Of a stretch of 64,000 nt of DNA, positions 1 through 12,578 are shown one piece after another. The notes below the pieces were generated by a model. That model was given only the letters and a program-made list of their open reading frames with translations. It ran no database searches and was not told the origin of the DNA. A program made the translations under genes and the position numbers. Within the stretch, counting starts at the first letter, position 1. Every line of letters begins with the position of its first letter. The DNA is from Epiperipatus broadwayi (taxonomy: Eukaryota > Onychophora > Udeonychophora > Euonychophora > Peripatidae). Location: the NCBI GenBank assembly GCA_028023455.1, contig JAQFVV010006507.1, positions 684,001 to 748,000 of the forward strand. Reading direction: 5' to 3'.

Positions 1-1188
1 CAAATAGCAACAAAAAAAAAGAATCTCATTGCAACCTTTGTTGAAAGTATTAGAATTTGAAATAGAAAAATTGACTCAAAAGATTTAAGTAAAAGCTTTA
101 ACATTTATACCCGTAATAACTGTAAATTCAATATACATATGCAAGAGACAACTCTCTTTTTTAAATGATTAATAATAATAATAATAATAAAAATAATAAT
201 ATATTTAATCAGAAATATTAAAGTTAATTATTTCAATATTAATGAAATATCTTAAAATAAACTTATGTCTGCATCTTCATTCTTCTCCTCTGGGATCTGA
301 GTGGGATTCAAGTCAATTGGCTGTGCGGTGAGGATTTCATCTATTTAGCAAGGCAGCGTTTGTCATCATCGTGGGTGGCTGGAACTGGCATGGTCACATC
401 TTGGCTGCTTGGGACAGAGAAAGGGTGGTGTTCTGGCTGGTTGTCTACCCCACGGTCATTTTACTGGACTCTCTGGTAGATTGCTTCATATTTTCCTCTG
501 TTTGCATATGATAATAATTTTTATTAAATGTTCATTTGCTATCTTGACTAGTTCATCAAATCTTAAGAAATCCTTAGTTCTTAAAAGAACTCGTACAATG
601 GATTTCTTCTTAGAAAATATATGTTGTATTCTAGTCCATAAATTAATCTCCAAGTGGCTAGATGGTTTATCAATTCTGGAGCCAAAGTAGTGAATGACTT
701 GCCTGGAACATCTGCCAAAGAAAGAATGAATCCCACAGCACTACCAATCCCACTCATAAGAACCAATTCAGATATCCCTCTGAGAAGAATGAATCAGCCA
801 ATCGTTTTAATTTAGTGTATCACTTAGATTATAAACATTCCTTTATATTTTTCAGATTAAATTCTACATTTTAAGTTTGACACAATGGTTTCCATCTTGA
901 ATAACCTAGACCACTTGCTTACAAAATCAATTCAAAAGAATTTTTTAAAAATGATAACAGTTTAATTATAGCATTATCAAATCTTTTGCTTTTGATCAGA
1001 TTTTTGCAAAAACAATTAACATTATTTCTTTTTTTGCTTGTGGAATAAAATTACAATCTTTGGAAAGGTAATTAAAAAATATACAAGTATGTTGGAAAAC
1101 AAAAAAGCAAATAGATATAATGACATATCATAAAAAATATACAAAAAGGAAAAACAAAAAAAAAACACATGAGTTTATTATACAATAT
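1..1188. other. AT-rich non-coding DNA with one GC-richer patch
   Basis: Mostly A/T runs and an ATA/ATT-type simple repeat near 160-200. About 270-480 is clearly less AT-rich than its surroundings and contains a 93-codon open frame (409-690, +). That frame has no motif I recognise and no sign of a conserved family, so I do not call it a gene. The patch may be a fragment of an older repeat or a conserved non-coding piece; nothing else is supported here. Confidence 0.5.
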
Positions 1189-1194
1189 TTTGTA

Positions 1195-2142
1195 TAAACA
1201 TTTATTTTATAACGTCTTGCGTGCGATTATTATTACAATAGAATGACAGCCTGTTAAGCTAATTGTGCAGATGCTGTGAGGATGTTATTATTAATAAATG
1301 AATACCTTCGAACGACCACATGATATAGTATTTGTATAAGAGTAAAAGGAATCCTCTCACCCTTACGACTCAAATGTTTATAAATGAGCAAATCTGAAGT
1401 AGTTGTAACGAAGGCGTGACTACATAATAGTCACTTTAAATTACAATATATAATGTCTGTATGAATGACGCAAATGAAATTTTCTAGAATTTATCAAACG
1501 CCACTCTAAACGAAACTAAATCATATGCATGAATAAACATTTATTTTATAACGTCTTGCGTGCGATTATTATTACAATAGAATGACAGCCTGTTAAGCTA
1601 ATTGCGCAGATGCTGTGAGGATGTTATTATTAATAAATGAATACCTGCGCAATTAGTTTAACAGGCTGTCATTCTATTGTAATAATAATCGCACGCAAGA
1701 CGTTATAAAATAAATGTTTATTCACATATATGATTTAGTTTCGTTTAGAGTGGCATACCTGTGCAATTAGCTTAACAGGCTGTCATTCTATTGTAATAAT
1801 AATCGCATGCAAGATGTTATAAAATAAATGTTTATTCATGTATATGATTTAGTTTCGTTTAGAGTGGCGTTTGGTAAATTCTAGAAAATTTCATTTGCGT
1901 CATTCATACAGACATTATATATTGTAATTTAAAGTGACTATTATGTAGTCACGCCTTCGTTACAACTACTTCAGATTTGCTCATTTATAAACATTTGAGT
2001 CGTAAGGGTGAGAGGATTCCTTTTACTCTTATACAAATACTATATCATGTGGTCGTTCGAAGGTATTCATTTATTAATAATAACATCCTCACAGTGTCTG
2101 TGCAATTAGCTTAACAGGCTGTCGTTCTATTGTAATATTTTG
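1195..2142. repeat. Near-perfect ~0.95-kb inverted repeat made of ~340-bp units
   Basis: The left arm (about 1195-1643) reads as the reverse complement of the right arm (about 1646-2142), with only scattered differences over more than 400 bp. Each arm is built from the same ~340-bp unit: the block starting AAACATTTATTTTATAACG occurs at 1195 and again at 1535. On the right arm the GCAATTAGCTTAACAGGCTG block occurs near 1646, 1761 and 2102; the first two are only ~114 bp apart because that unit is shortened. The unit contains a TATAAA-type box (TTTATAAACATTTGAGTCG, right arm near 1984) and AATAAA-like signals, so it could be a small LTR-like or Penelope-like terminal repeat, or a satellite. No coding frame is present. 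Arms this alike imply a recent inversion duplication, gene conversion or an assembly artefact. Confidence 0.85.
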
Positions 2143-5100
2143 TATGTCAATTTCATATTACTTTAAATTGGTGTGTGTGGGTATTTTAATTCTCAGACCC
2201 AACTTCCATTATTAATATAGCACATTTATATATTTGTTGTGCCTAATATGTACAAATCTATATATGAATCTGCTGTAATATTCTTTACAGCAGATTTTGT
2301 GCAAGGCCTTTTGATAATGCCGGGCACAATATATATAAGATTAAGAGAATGACATCATCATTAGTTAACCATGCCATGATTATATTTTGTCTCAAAGACT
2401 TTTTTTCCATCCCATGGTTTATTAAATAATTATCATCTTTAAAGAGATGGAAAGAAGAAAAGAAAGAAGATATATGTATATTATCCACACCTCAATCCTC
2501 AACTAATGTACTAAGCAGTTTTTAAAAGTTTTATTTTAATTAGAAGTACCAGAAATGAGCATGTAACTTATAAAAAGAAAAAAAAGTGAACTGTCATAAA
2601 TAAGCCTGAAAATACAGACGAAAGAGCAGTCTTTTGTCTCAGCTTGAACATTCTCAAAAACAGAAAAATAGATTGGTAATTTTGAAAACTTATTATTTAT
2701 TGATTTATTTATTTTATTTACTTATTTAAAAATAGCCATTTGAATTTTCTTCTAAGAGTCAAACATCATTCTTTCTTTTTTTTAATTACATGGACATTAA
2801 AACTTTTTTTTTGTTTCCTTAATTATTATTATGCATAACAACATTACAAATACATTTTGAAGTTATTAGACTTAATTTTTATTTGCTTTGAATATTATTT
2901 TTTTATCGTTATTTAATATGACTTTTATTTATTTGTGATTTATTAAGTTACCTCGACCTCAATAGTTTAATCAACATTACTGGATCAATCTGTCAGTATA
3001 TATTTTTAAATGTTTATTTATATTAATTTTTCATATGATTGGGATATAAATGTAGCTTTGCTCAAGATTTAAATAATTCCTTTTATATATATGATTTATT
3101 TGTAATTTGATAATATAAAGGGGAAATGTTTTAACATTATATACATTTCAACATATCACAAGTGTGTGTGGATGACTGCCTGCACAGATATTTGTCACTT
3201 AGGATATGTTAGAATAGGTTATACTAAAATCTTAATACTTAATAGGTTTTTTTAAAAGAGTAAACTAGTAGAGTATGAATTCACATGTATTAGAGTGAAC
3301 ACACACATACTGTATGAATGATTTTTATATTGCATTTATAACATATATATATATATAATTCTTTTATTTGGTTACACATGTAGTAATTTTCTTTAGTGTA
3401 TTACTTTGGTTGATATATTAATTAAAGTCAATTGGATGATTACAAATTTGTCTTATTAAAAAGAAAAAAATCTTAAAACACATAATTATATAATATTTTG
3501 GTTTTGTGTTTTTATAATAAGTATTATTGATATTTTTTTAATTTTATAATTTAATTTATTCATAACAATGTATACCTGCTCATCTTATCATCATCAAGGG
3601 ATGGTTCCTTGTCATCATCTATGGTTTGATTTAATCTCATAATTAATAGAAATCTAAGAATTCATGCCTAGTTTAAATGATAGATATGAATTGTCCATTG
3701 GCTATACTTTATTCATCTTCATCAATGATTAGTATATAGGGTGTTTATATGAATATTAGATTATGATTGTCATAATATTATTAATTGATTATATAGATTT
3801 ATAGAAATAGTCCCACACCTATAATTGAAATGGGATATAAATTATGTAAATTGTATTTGATTACTGAATATGATATATAGAACTTGGAGATATATAATGG
3901 ATTTTTCTCATGTCTCTGTAGAAGGATTTAGTCACATATACCTTAAACTTATTTGTTTAAATTGTTGATGAATGGGCAAACCATTATCTAAATGTTGATG
4001 ATAGTCATTGATATTTTTCTTTATAGAATAAGAGTTTTGGGGTAAATTTAATGAGATATATCTTGGCTTTAAATTAGTATATCAATTATATTTGTATAGT
4101 CATCAGTTTGAAGGGAATGGAAATATTAATACGATTATGATGTAATATATACCATTTGGGGAATTTGTTGGTTTAAGCCAATAAATCCCTCCAAGCTAGC
4201 CATAGCTGACAGATACTCAACCTGGATGAATTTTATCTTCTTAGTTAAAATTATTATAGCTACATGGCTGATACTATGTAAGGATGGTTGCAATATAAAC
4301 TGAGAATCCTTCCATGATAATAATCAATAATTGTTTATTAGGTGGTTGTACTTGTATATATTTTTCCATCCCATTTGATGTTGAGTACTGTTACAGTATA
4401 TATACATAGAAAAAAGAGGAATTATTTAATTGTACTGTATTGAGTTTTAAAGCATCCCAGTGAGCAGGGAATAGGACATTTTCGTGAAACAGATGGAAGA
4501 GCGAAGCTTGAGAGGCCCAGATATAACTGCCATTTGTGAAAAAAGAAACATTTTCCTAGTATTTTTAAAAAAATTATTGCCAAAAAACATAGCTAAACAA
4601 TGTGTCTGTAAAAAGAATGTACTGACATACATAACCTATTGATGTGGAGGTAAAATCATAAACATACTTGTCTTTGTCCCAATGGCCATGCTAGGAAATA
4701 TGCTACTTGATCCTGTCATCTACAAAAATTGAAGACCACATCTGATCCATTCATCTTTCAGATAAGAATAAATTACTTCATCCACTGTTTATTCAAAATT
4801 TGAGAATAAACATTTTGGACAATTCATAAGGCCATATTCTCATATAGTAAGCTTACATTGTATATATATCTAAATGATATTAATTCCTGGGTACTGAGGT
4901 AATATTTATGTTTTTCTTTGTATTTAAAATATAATAAATTATAATCCATTTATGTATAACCTATATCTTTGTTTACATGTTTAATTTATGTAAAACAATA
5001 TTAAAATTAAATTACTATTATATTTTTTGTAGCTAATTTTCAGCCATTAAACTCTCTATATATGCATTTTCATTGGAATAAATGGATAACTATTACTTCT

Positions 5101-5771
5101 TTTACTTATTTCATTAAATGTTTTCTTGGTTAAAATATACATGTAATTTTTGAATGTTTCACTTTTGGTAGATAGTCCTTTAATAACATGTCTTCATCAG
5201 TATAAATACTATCCACCCTGTGAGTGAGCTAACTATGGTCAGACTTATTGTTATTATGTTAATGTAAATTTACATATTAACCCTTGAGGATAATACTTAT
5301 ATATATAGTAAAACTTGTGCTTGGAATCAGTTACCATTGATGTCCATAAATATATCCATAAATATGCTGCTAGAGAAATATTTATTGGGAATATTCAGTG
5401 ATTATTGCTGAGAATAGATATATTTATTTGTTATGGGAGATAAGTTTTAGTAACAACTCATCTTCAGATTAATGATGACCAAACAGCCATCTTCGTAAAT
5501 TATAGGAACTAAGATTTATTAAGCTAGTGAAAAAAATTAACCAAATATACATTGGGTAAAGAACAGTAGTTATTACAATTTTTATTAAAAATTGTTAAGG
5601 ATTATGTTGAAAACTGTTATAAAATGCACTTATGATGAATAATTAGTTTCCAACCAGTAACCACCTAAACATTCACAGTAAATATAGCAACCAATATTTC
5701 TAACTGCTGTCAAGGCAACCTTCACACCTTTTAATAGCAAGAATGGATAATATATTAAATAAGTCTAAATT
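2143..5771. other. AT-rich DNA without a recognisable gene
   Basis: Long A/T-rich stretch with short homopolymers, a (TA)n tract near 3345-3358 and no coding signal on either strand; the only open frames are chance frames of about 60-67 codons. Part of it may be the eroded upstream part of the element whose internal region begins near 9.06 kb, but I could not find a matching LTR start here. Confidence 0.5.
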
Positions 5772-8230
5772 TTGGTTGGAATGATTTAATAAGCATGGGG
5801 AATAAGTATATTATAACTTAAGATGTTTGAAGGTCATATTTATAAATACTTGTTAATTATTCAAGATAATAATATTTAGTATGACATTTGGCACATCTAT
5901 AAAAAATATAGGCTTATAAAAATAACAATACTTTTAAAAGATACTAACGAAATGAAGTGGATCTTAAAGTGTAATAAATCTTATATTTAGAGAATATACA
6001 TTAATAGTATATAAATAATAAATGTTATAATGAAGAATTAATAATGTAGTAAAAACATATTGTAATAAAATAAGAATGAAATTTCATTGTGATTTAAAAG
6101 GAAGAATGTCAACTCAGGGAATACTTTCATGTATTTGAATTGCTGCATTTAATTATTATGTAAGAAGAATTGTGGGGAATAAAAGGAGATGTGAACTGTA
6201 ATTTGTTTAGTAATTTTAAAATGATTTTCATAGTTATAGAAATTTCTACCCCTGAAGACAAAAAAGGAACAAAAAAAAAAACAAATATAAATTATTATAA
6301 TTAAATTATGAATATGTTTAGAAATTTGAATGTTAAATTATTATTAAAAACATTTTATGTATTTGTTTGTTTATTTATTTTTGGTACTTGTTTTATTATC
6401 ATTAATGGGTTATAATAAATAGAAATCAGATCATATGTAAAGAAAAGTCATCAGAAAATATAATATTTAGGTATAAGGAGAATAATATTATAAATTGAAT
6501 TATTAATATCTTATGTATAGTAAGATAGATAAATAGAATTGTAAACTTAATAACATATCTCAATTTAAATGGGATGACAGTATGTGTGTAGAATAATATA
6601 ATATCAAAGTTTAACAATCATAATTGATTTTGACCTTATTTACAATATTATAATATAAATGTAATATATTTGTATTTAATGATGCTTTCTTTGTTGTACT
6701 ATTTGTTTGTGATCATTATAATTTATGGAAACTTGTAAGTTATGGATTAAAGTACTGAATTTTAAATATTTAGACTGGAAGTGTCGATGTTTATTTTACA
6801 ATGTTGTAATATATAAATAAAATGTAGGAATTTTTTAGCTTGAATGCTATTTAGAGATACTATGGTGAAGTTAAACATTTAGTTTATGTGAATGGATGAT
6901 AAATTTGATGATGAGCATAATGAATATGTTCATAGAGAAAAACATTTTCTTTAAATTAACAAGCATTTATTAATAAAAGCAATATAAAGATATCAAGTGG
7001 ATATATGGATGCATTATCTTATCAGCACTGATATATAAAGTTAACAGTTAAATTTAATGAATATTTACTCTGTCTAGGAGTAACTTTTTAGGCAAGGATT
7101 TTGTAATGTTTTAAAGATCCAAAACTTTAAGATATAAAATTTCTGAATTTCTGAAAATAGTTAAGTTAATAAAATTGTTATTAAATATTGGAAGTAATCA
7201 CAAAAAAAAATGGTTCAATTATTAATAATTATTTTTGTATACAATATTAGAAATCAAAATAATAAATATCATAACATAGAAAAGGTGATATTTGTGATTA
7301 ATGCCTGAATTAATATTCTTTATTTTAAATGCATGCACTCATTAAATCCTCATATAAATTTAAAATGGTAAAATGAATATTATAAGTTATATATATTTTT
7401 TTAACAAAAATCACAAATAATAATTGTAAAATTCAGTTATATAGTTTATTTATGGACAGTAAATTATTATCATGAATTAATATAAACATTTATATTATAT
7501 AAAGAATATGAAGGTGGAATATATGATTTTATAAAATATTATAATATTATAATAAAATATTTATTTGATAAAGATAAATGGATTAAAATTAAAGGATAAT
7601 GTTTCAAAGGTAGATGATCAATACTACTTATTACTGTATAATAGAAATAGTTTAACATTGAAATAATTTTGTTATAATACATTGTTTTATTGTTTCATTT
7701 TGTTGTTTATAAACTTATTTACTAATCTAAAAACAATAATTTATAAAGTTTGTAAGTACTATGGTAATAAATTTAAATTTTTATTAATTTGATTCAATTA
7801 TATTGTCATGTTTTCTTATTCTCAGCCATTATCATTACATCATATTCCTAAATTACTAATGATTGATATTTATATATACAAATCACTTTGAATTATAAAA
7901 TTTAAATCTTGCATAGCAATTAACATAATAAGAAGGCAAAGTATAACAATTATTTAAAAGTAAAATATTCTTAAAGATCTATTGATTAGTATCAAGTTGC
8001 TATGATCACAAGAGTCATAAATGAAAATTGTATATTATATGTAGAAAGGAATATAATTTTATGTAATCAGGTAATTATTATTTTTTATTTGTTTTTAATG
8101 TATTATTTATTTATATTTGAAGTCAAATTGGTTATTTGATCTGAAGCATTGAAGATCACAAAATTATAAAATGTTAAAATAGTATTATTTATGGCTATGA
8201 TAGTTAAAACTTTTTTTGATTAGTGCAATA
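5772..8230 (+). repeat. Long dispersed repeat D, copy 1 (uninterrupted)
   Basis: About 2.45 kb that can be followed, in the same orientation and order, in the second copy at 18,303-20,570 plus 32,152-32,285. Matching landmarks include TTGGTTGGAATGATTTAAT (5772 against 18,303), ATGTATTTGAATTGCTGCAT (near 6130 against 18,654) and CATCATATTCCTA (near 7838 against 20,358). Identity is roughly three quarters by eye, with indels. The copy has no coding capacity. The two copies flank gypsy element E (9-16 kb) in direct orientation, so they may be parts of its very long LTRs, but I could not demonstrate LTR ends. This copy shows the unoccupied form of the site where element F sits in copy 2 (around 8100). 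Confidence 0.75.
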
Positions 8231-9060
8231 GATATAGATGTAAGTTAAATCTTTCTTTGCATCTATTATGTTATTAACAATGACATGATTAAAATAATAC
8301 TTATGGGAAAATAGATAATCACTACAGTTATGGTATAATATTATTAATAAATTTACAGTGAAGTAAATTTTATTGTAGATATTATCAAAAAAAGATTGTA
8401 ACAAATGTAGATATTTTATTCAGATTTATTTATTAGTGTTAGTCATTGGAATATCTGGAAGCAATAATAAGAAGCATCTTGATATTCTCTAGCTATTGAA
8501 TAGATACTTTGGGATTTATTTAATGTTAAAAGGTTCATGGAATTGTCAAATAAGATATAAGGCTCATGTTTGATTATATGAAGCTAAATTAGCTTGTAAT
8601 TAAAAAAGGGTAAACATTATTTATAGAGAAAATAAAAGCTTAATTTGTATACACGGGAAATATTTATAATGTCATCCAATTGTCAGAGGTACAATCACAT
8701 AAACCTTTTTGGCACCTAAATGTGTGACACAATTATTTAAACCAATCATGAGTTAAAGTGATTTATTTAGAAGGGATAATATCAACTGCATTATTTCAGT
8801 TATTAGGCATAATTATTTGATAGAAATTTGGTTATTAATATAAGTTAAATTATTTCATAATATGGTTATGTGGTCATTAATTAAACATAAAACTAATATG
8901 TATAATTTTTGTGTTAGAATTTGATGTGGTGGTTGTCATAATGATGATCAAAAATGAAAATGTAAAACTTAGTTCTATAAATAAAATGTTAATATATATA
9001 TATAATAATAAGTATTATATAAAATTTAATAGTAGATATAATGGAAGGGAAATATAATTA
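8231..9060. other. AT-rich DNA between repeat D and gag of element E
   Basis: No coding signal. If repeat D belongs to the 5' LTR of element E, this stretch would be the LTR end and the start of the leader. No homologue of it was found beyond the second D copy, so that reading is unproven. Confidence 0.4.
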
Positions 9061-9169
9061 GTCTAATAATTTACTTTAGGAGGAATTGGATGTTGTCATA
9101 GCCCTGGTAGAGGTTTTTTAGAACGTTAAATTCATTAGTATTTCCAAAGATTTTAATGTATTACTTTTA

Positions 9170-11110
9170 GTTTAGGAAATAATTTAAATGAGTAAAGTTG
9201 AAGACAAGGAAAACAAGAAAATGTTTGTTTTGTTTGATAACAGGATCTTAAAGAAATGTTGAAGATTGAAGTAAGATTGGAAGAGAAACAGTTAAGTATT
9301 GTGGAAGAAGTCTTTAACTTAAAATGGTAGGTGAAAAAGAAACTGTTGGTGTTGAAAAAAGAAAATTTTTGATGATTTGTGTGCATTTATAATGAGAATA
9401 AATGAATCTCTGAGTGAAAAGTTAAGAAAAAATACAAGATAGATAACATAGCTTCTTAATAAATCCTGAATGAAAAATTAAAATTTTATGAATGATGATA
9501 TGAACGAAAATAAGCAAGCAATTGAGTTGATAAAAGAAGATTTGGGAAAGAAGTTTAAAAAGTTAAATGAAAGATTTAATTTTAAATGAAAAATTATGGA
9601 TGTATTAAAGGTGGAAATAATTCAGTCAGAATAAATAAATAAATAATTATTATATGGATAGTTAGAAAAGTATATTTATAAAAATGTTCAAGGTTAAGGT
9701 TCAGGTTGAAGAAGATATTAAACAATGTCAACTTAATAAGAATAAAATTATGCAAAAAATAGATCAGTTGAATGAAACTTTTTTATTAATGTTAAAACTT
9801 TAAAAAAAAGATGCAGTCAATTGAAGGTAAAATTGAACTTGGAAAAATAGAATTAAACAGGAAAATTGACAAAAGTAGTATGAAATTTACAAAAAAGGTT
9901 GAAATGGGAAAAAAAATAAAAATTACAAGTTATAAAATACAGCAAAACTGAAGACCAAAGGTATTGATCTAAAGTTGGAGATAAAATTAAGAAATTAAAG
10001 AAAGGGTTAATGGACCAGGCAGAAAAATAGAGATATAATTGAAAACAATAATAGTCAAAAAGAAATCTAACATTGATCAATTTAACGAAAAACAATAAGA
10101 TTATATTGACAGTTTACTTAGGAGAATGAATATGAATGTTCAAATACACGATTTACATTCTAAGAATGAAGAAATTTAGATTAGTAAATGAGATAAACTG
10201 AAAAACTCAGAAAAGTTAGGAAAAATAAAGTGCCCATTAACTTAAAAATGTTTTATCTGTTGTTGAGAAATTTGATATAACTGAACATAGAGATGATGTA
10301 GCAAATAATAATCTGGGGAATGTAAATAGGTTTCAGAAGATAGAACCTGTTCCAGGTAGACATTTAGTTGAGGCAAAGATAAATATGAGTAATTAAATTT
10401 CAATATAGTTTAGGAAAATTAAATCATTCAGAGGGGACTATTTATAAAATTCTTCAGAAATTTTTGAATAATTTGGAGTTGCTTTCACTTTGCTCTATAT
10501 CTGAAAGTGAGAATTTGGCTATCTACAGTAATAATTTGTATGCTGCTACTAAAGATGGGTGGTAATCATTATTTAGAAAGCCAGTGAGTGATATTAGCAA
10601 GTTTGGGGTCTGATAAGCAGACATGCATAAGAAAACAAACCACACAAAAAATTACAATAATAGCAAGAGTGGTTAGGTAATTTTTTCCCATAACCAAGCT
10701 GTTAGATTAAAAATCCTTATTGCTTTCTCACTGTGAGAAAATTAAATTGTGTGATTGATTATGTACAATTGAATGCATAGTATTGAACATATTTTAATAA
10801 TGGGCGATAGTTATATTATTGAGGAGATGAAACAAAATTTTTGATGAGCTGAAAGTTAGTTAAGTTAATGAGGATAAGAGCATTAAAGACATTAAAGATA
10901 AGTTACCTGTTTTCCTGCTACGAAAATTAGAAGAAATATGTCTAATAGAAGCATTAGAAATAAACAGTATTTCAACGTGAGGAAAATTGCCTCTAAGTTG
11001 AAAATAATAATATGTTGAATAAGTCAAGAAGGAAGCCTACAGGTCAAAATAGTCAGCCTTCAATGAGTGGAGTTAATACTATGTGGAAAAAAACAGGAAT
11101 CAAAGCCAAA
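9170..11110 (+). pseudogene. gag: gag remnant of element E
   Basis: Structural Gag of a Ty3/gypsy element, dead. The first 1.2 kb is rich in AAA, GAA and ATG-AA codon runs, giving Lys/Glu/Asn-rich broken frames of the coiled-coil type seen in the gag starts of elements F, K and B. Around 10,390-10,600 the frames match the capsid-like part of the B gag: a stretch equivalent to the B residues KLKVFKGS, then a GDALVWWESLF-like block that here reads KDGW, stop, SLFRKP near 10,551-10,583. The tryptophan pair is damaged by a stop. Frames change several times and no single frame exceeds a short exon-like length. The Gag class is inferred from the shared block; the exact start is unknown. Confidence 0.7.
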
Positions 11111-11239
11111 GAATAATCAGTGTTCAACTAGGTGAGCTCTTTGTTTATGTGTTTTTGTATGCAGGAGCCTTCCATAAATGAAATTCAGGATCACATGTGA
11201 TTAGTAAATACATTGGACCTAGACATAGACTATTTAGAG

Positions 11240-11570
11240 CCATTTAATATTGATAGACCACCTATTATATGCCAGTGTCTAGTAGTTACATTTTATTGTT
11301 GAGATGAAGGTTGAAGCATTAGTAGATTCTAGAAGACAAGGTTCCATATTGTCAGAATTTATATGTGAGAAAATTATATCAGTAAGAAAGAATATCCTGC
11401 CACTTCCAGTAAAACACATTCAGGTCATAATAGCAAATGGAAAGAAGAGCAAGCTTTTTAATAAGCAGGACTTGCTTACGTTTATTATTAATGGTACAGA
11501 GTTTGAGCATGTTTTTTCTAATTATGCCAAAATTAATACATGAATCTATATTACGATCTGGCTTCATGAT
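11240..11570 (+). pseudogene. pro: Aspartic protease remnant of element E
   Basis: The frame opened at 11,304 starts VEALVDSRRQGSILSEF, which matches the ALLDSGSQISIIS active-site segment of element B. The catalytic Asp-Ser is kept but the invariant glycine of the Asp-Ser/Thr-Gly triplet is replaced by arginine, which should abolish activity. The next segment (IQVIIANGKKSKL) matches IQVTMANGRKAKL of B, and the frame stops at 11,543. The neighbouring +1 frame (11,437-11,919) carries on into the protease-RT linker, a frameshift typical of a decayed copy. The protease would have cut Gag-Pol during particle maturation. Confidence 0.8.
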
Positions 11571-11829
11571 ATTGAATGAATATAAAATCGATTTTCAAAA
11601 TAATTTTTTTTGTTGTAAAAAGGAAAGGCTGAAGTTTGAATATGGATCTCATAAACTTTCTAGTAAATTATTGTGTACCCACTATACATCAATTGATATT
11701 AACTTTAAATCTAAAATAGAAAATATCTGTAAAGTGAATTCTAAATTTAAGGAAAATTTATTTCAGATGATATATGATTATAAAAGTATATTTTCTAAGG
11801 TCTCTGTTATTATAGAGGGATATATTAGA

Positions 11830-12559
11830 ATACAGTTAAAAATTAATGATCCTTTCCAGCAAAAGATGAACCCTATTCTTTATCAGTATCAAGATGAAGT
11901 ACAAGGTCAAATAAATTGAATTCTAAAATGGAAAATAATTAGAAAGTAATTTTTTCTTTATATTAATTCTTTAGTGATTATAAAAAAGAAAAATAATTCT
12001 ATAAAAATTTGTTTGGATGCTTGTATGTTAAACCAAATGACAATCCCGAATGTAATTTTCTTCTACCTATACATGAGCTCCTCATTAAATTCCTTAAGAA
12101 GTCAATTTATTCTATGTTCAATCTTATGAGTATCTATTGTCAGGTAGCACTGCATGGGGATGATCTGCAGTGCACAGCGTTTCATTTTAAGGGGCATTTA
12201 TATGTGTTTAGACAATATGTTTTTTGGCCTCATTATTAATGGAGCTGGCTTGAGCAGAAGTTTGGATATGATTTTTTGAAACAATTGAACGAAAAAAGCA
12301 TTATATATGTGGATGATATAATTATTGCTTCAGATAGTTTGGAAGAGGTTTTGGATTCCTTACAACTTTTATTTGAATATGGTTCCATTAAAAATATTAA
12401 AAATTAATGTAGAAAAATTTACTATAGTGGAAAAAGAGATCACTTTTCTGGGAGATTAATCAATGAACATGACATCCGAACTTATTTAGAAAAGATTGCT
12501 GCTATACAACATTTTCCTATACCAAAGAATGTAAAATAATTAAAATTTATCTTCAGTCT
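11830..12559 (+). pseudogene. pol: Reverse transcriptase remnant of element E, 5' part
   Basis: Broken RT of the Ty3/gypsy type. Visible blocks in order: a linker ending in YQYQDEVQGQIN, matching YQYRQEITKQIN of element B; PIHELLIKFLKK (B: PIHELFMKFGNK); SIYCQVALHGDDLQCTAFHF (B: SSYWQIELHPNDRQYTTFRY); and the catalytic YVDDIIIASDSLEEV box at about 12,307-12,351 (B: YMDDVIITSTTVEEH). Both active-site aspartates are retained, but several stops and frameshifts separate the blocks. The segment ends in CNYS at 12,577, where a LINE has been inserted; it resumes at 14,166. Confidence 0.88.
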
Positions 12560-12578
12560 ATGCAACTATTCATTATAA
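12560..12578 (+). repeat. Target-site duplication, left copy, of the LINE insertion
   Basis: ATGCAACTATTCATTATAA immediately precedes the LINE 3' end. A near-identical 18-mer follows the insertion at 14,166-14,183. Both encode the same place in the RT/RNase H connection of element E (LCNY and YHKFY), as expected for a duplicated target. Confidence 0.85.

Noticed and set aside
409-690. 93-codon open frame in a GC-richer patch as a host gene
   Set aside because: No start context, domain, splice structure or repeat partner supports it; length is within chance for a locally less AT-rich stretch.
1195-2142. Hammerhead ribozyme in the 340-bp unit
   Set aside because: Looked for the CTGATGA and GAAA core in both orientations; the nearest strings (CTGAAGTAG, CTGATATTCGAA) do not form it.
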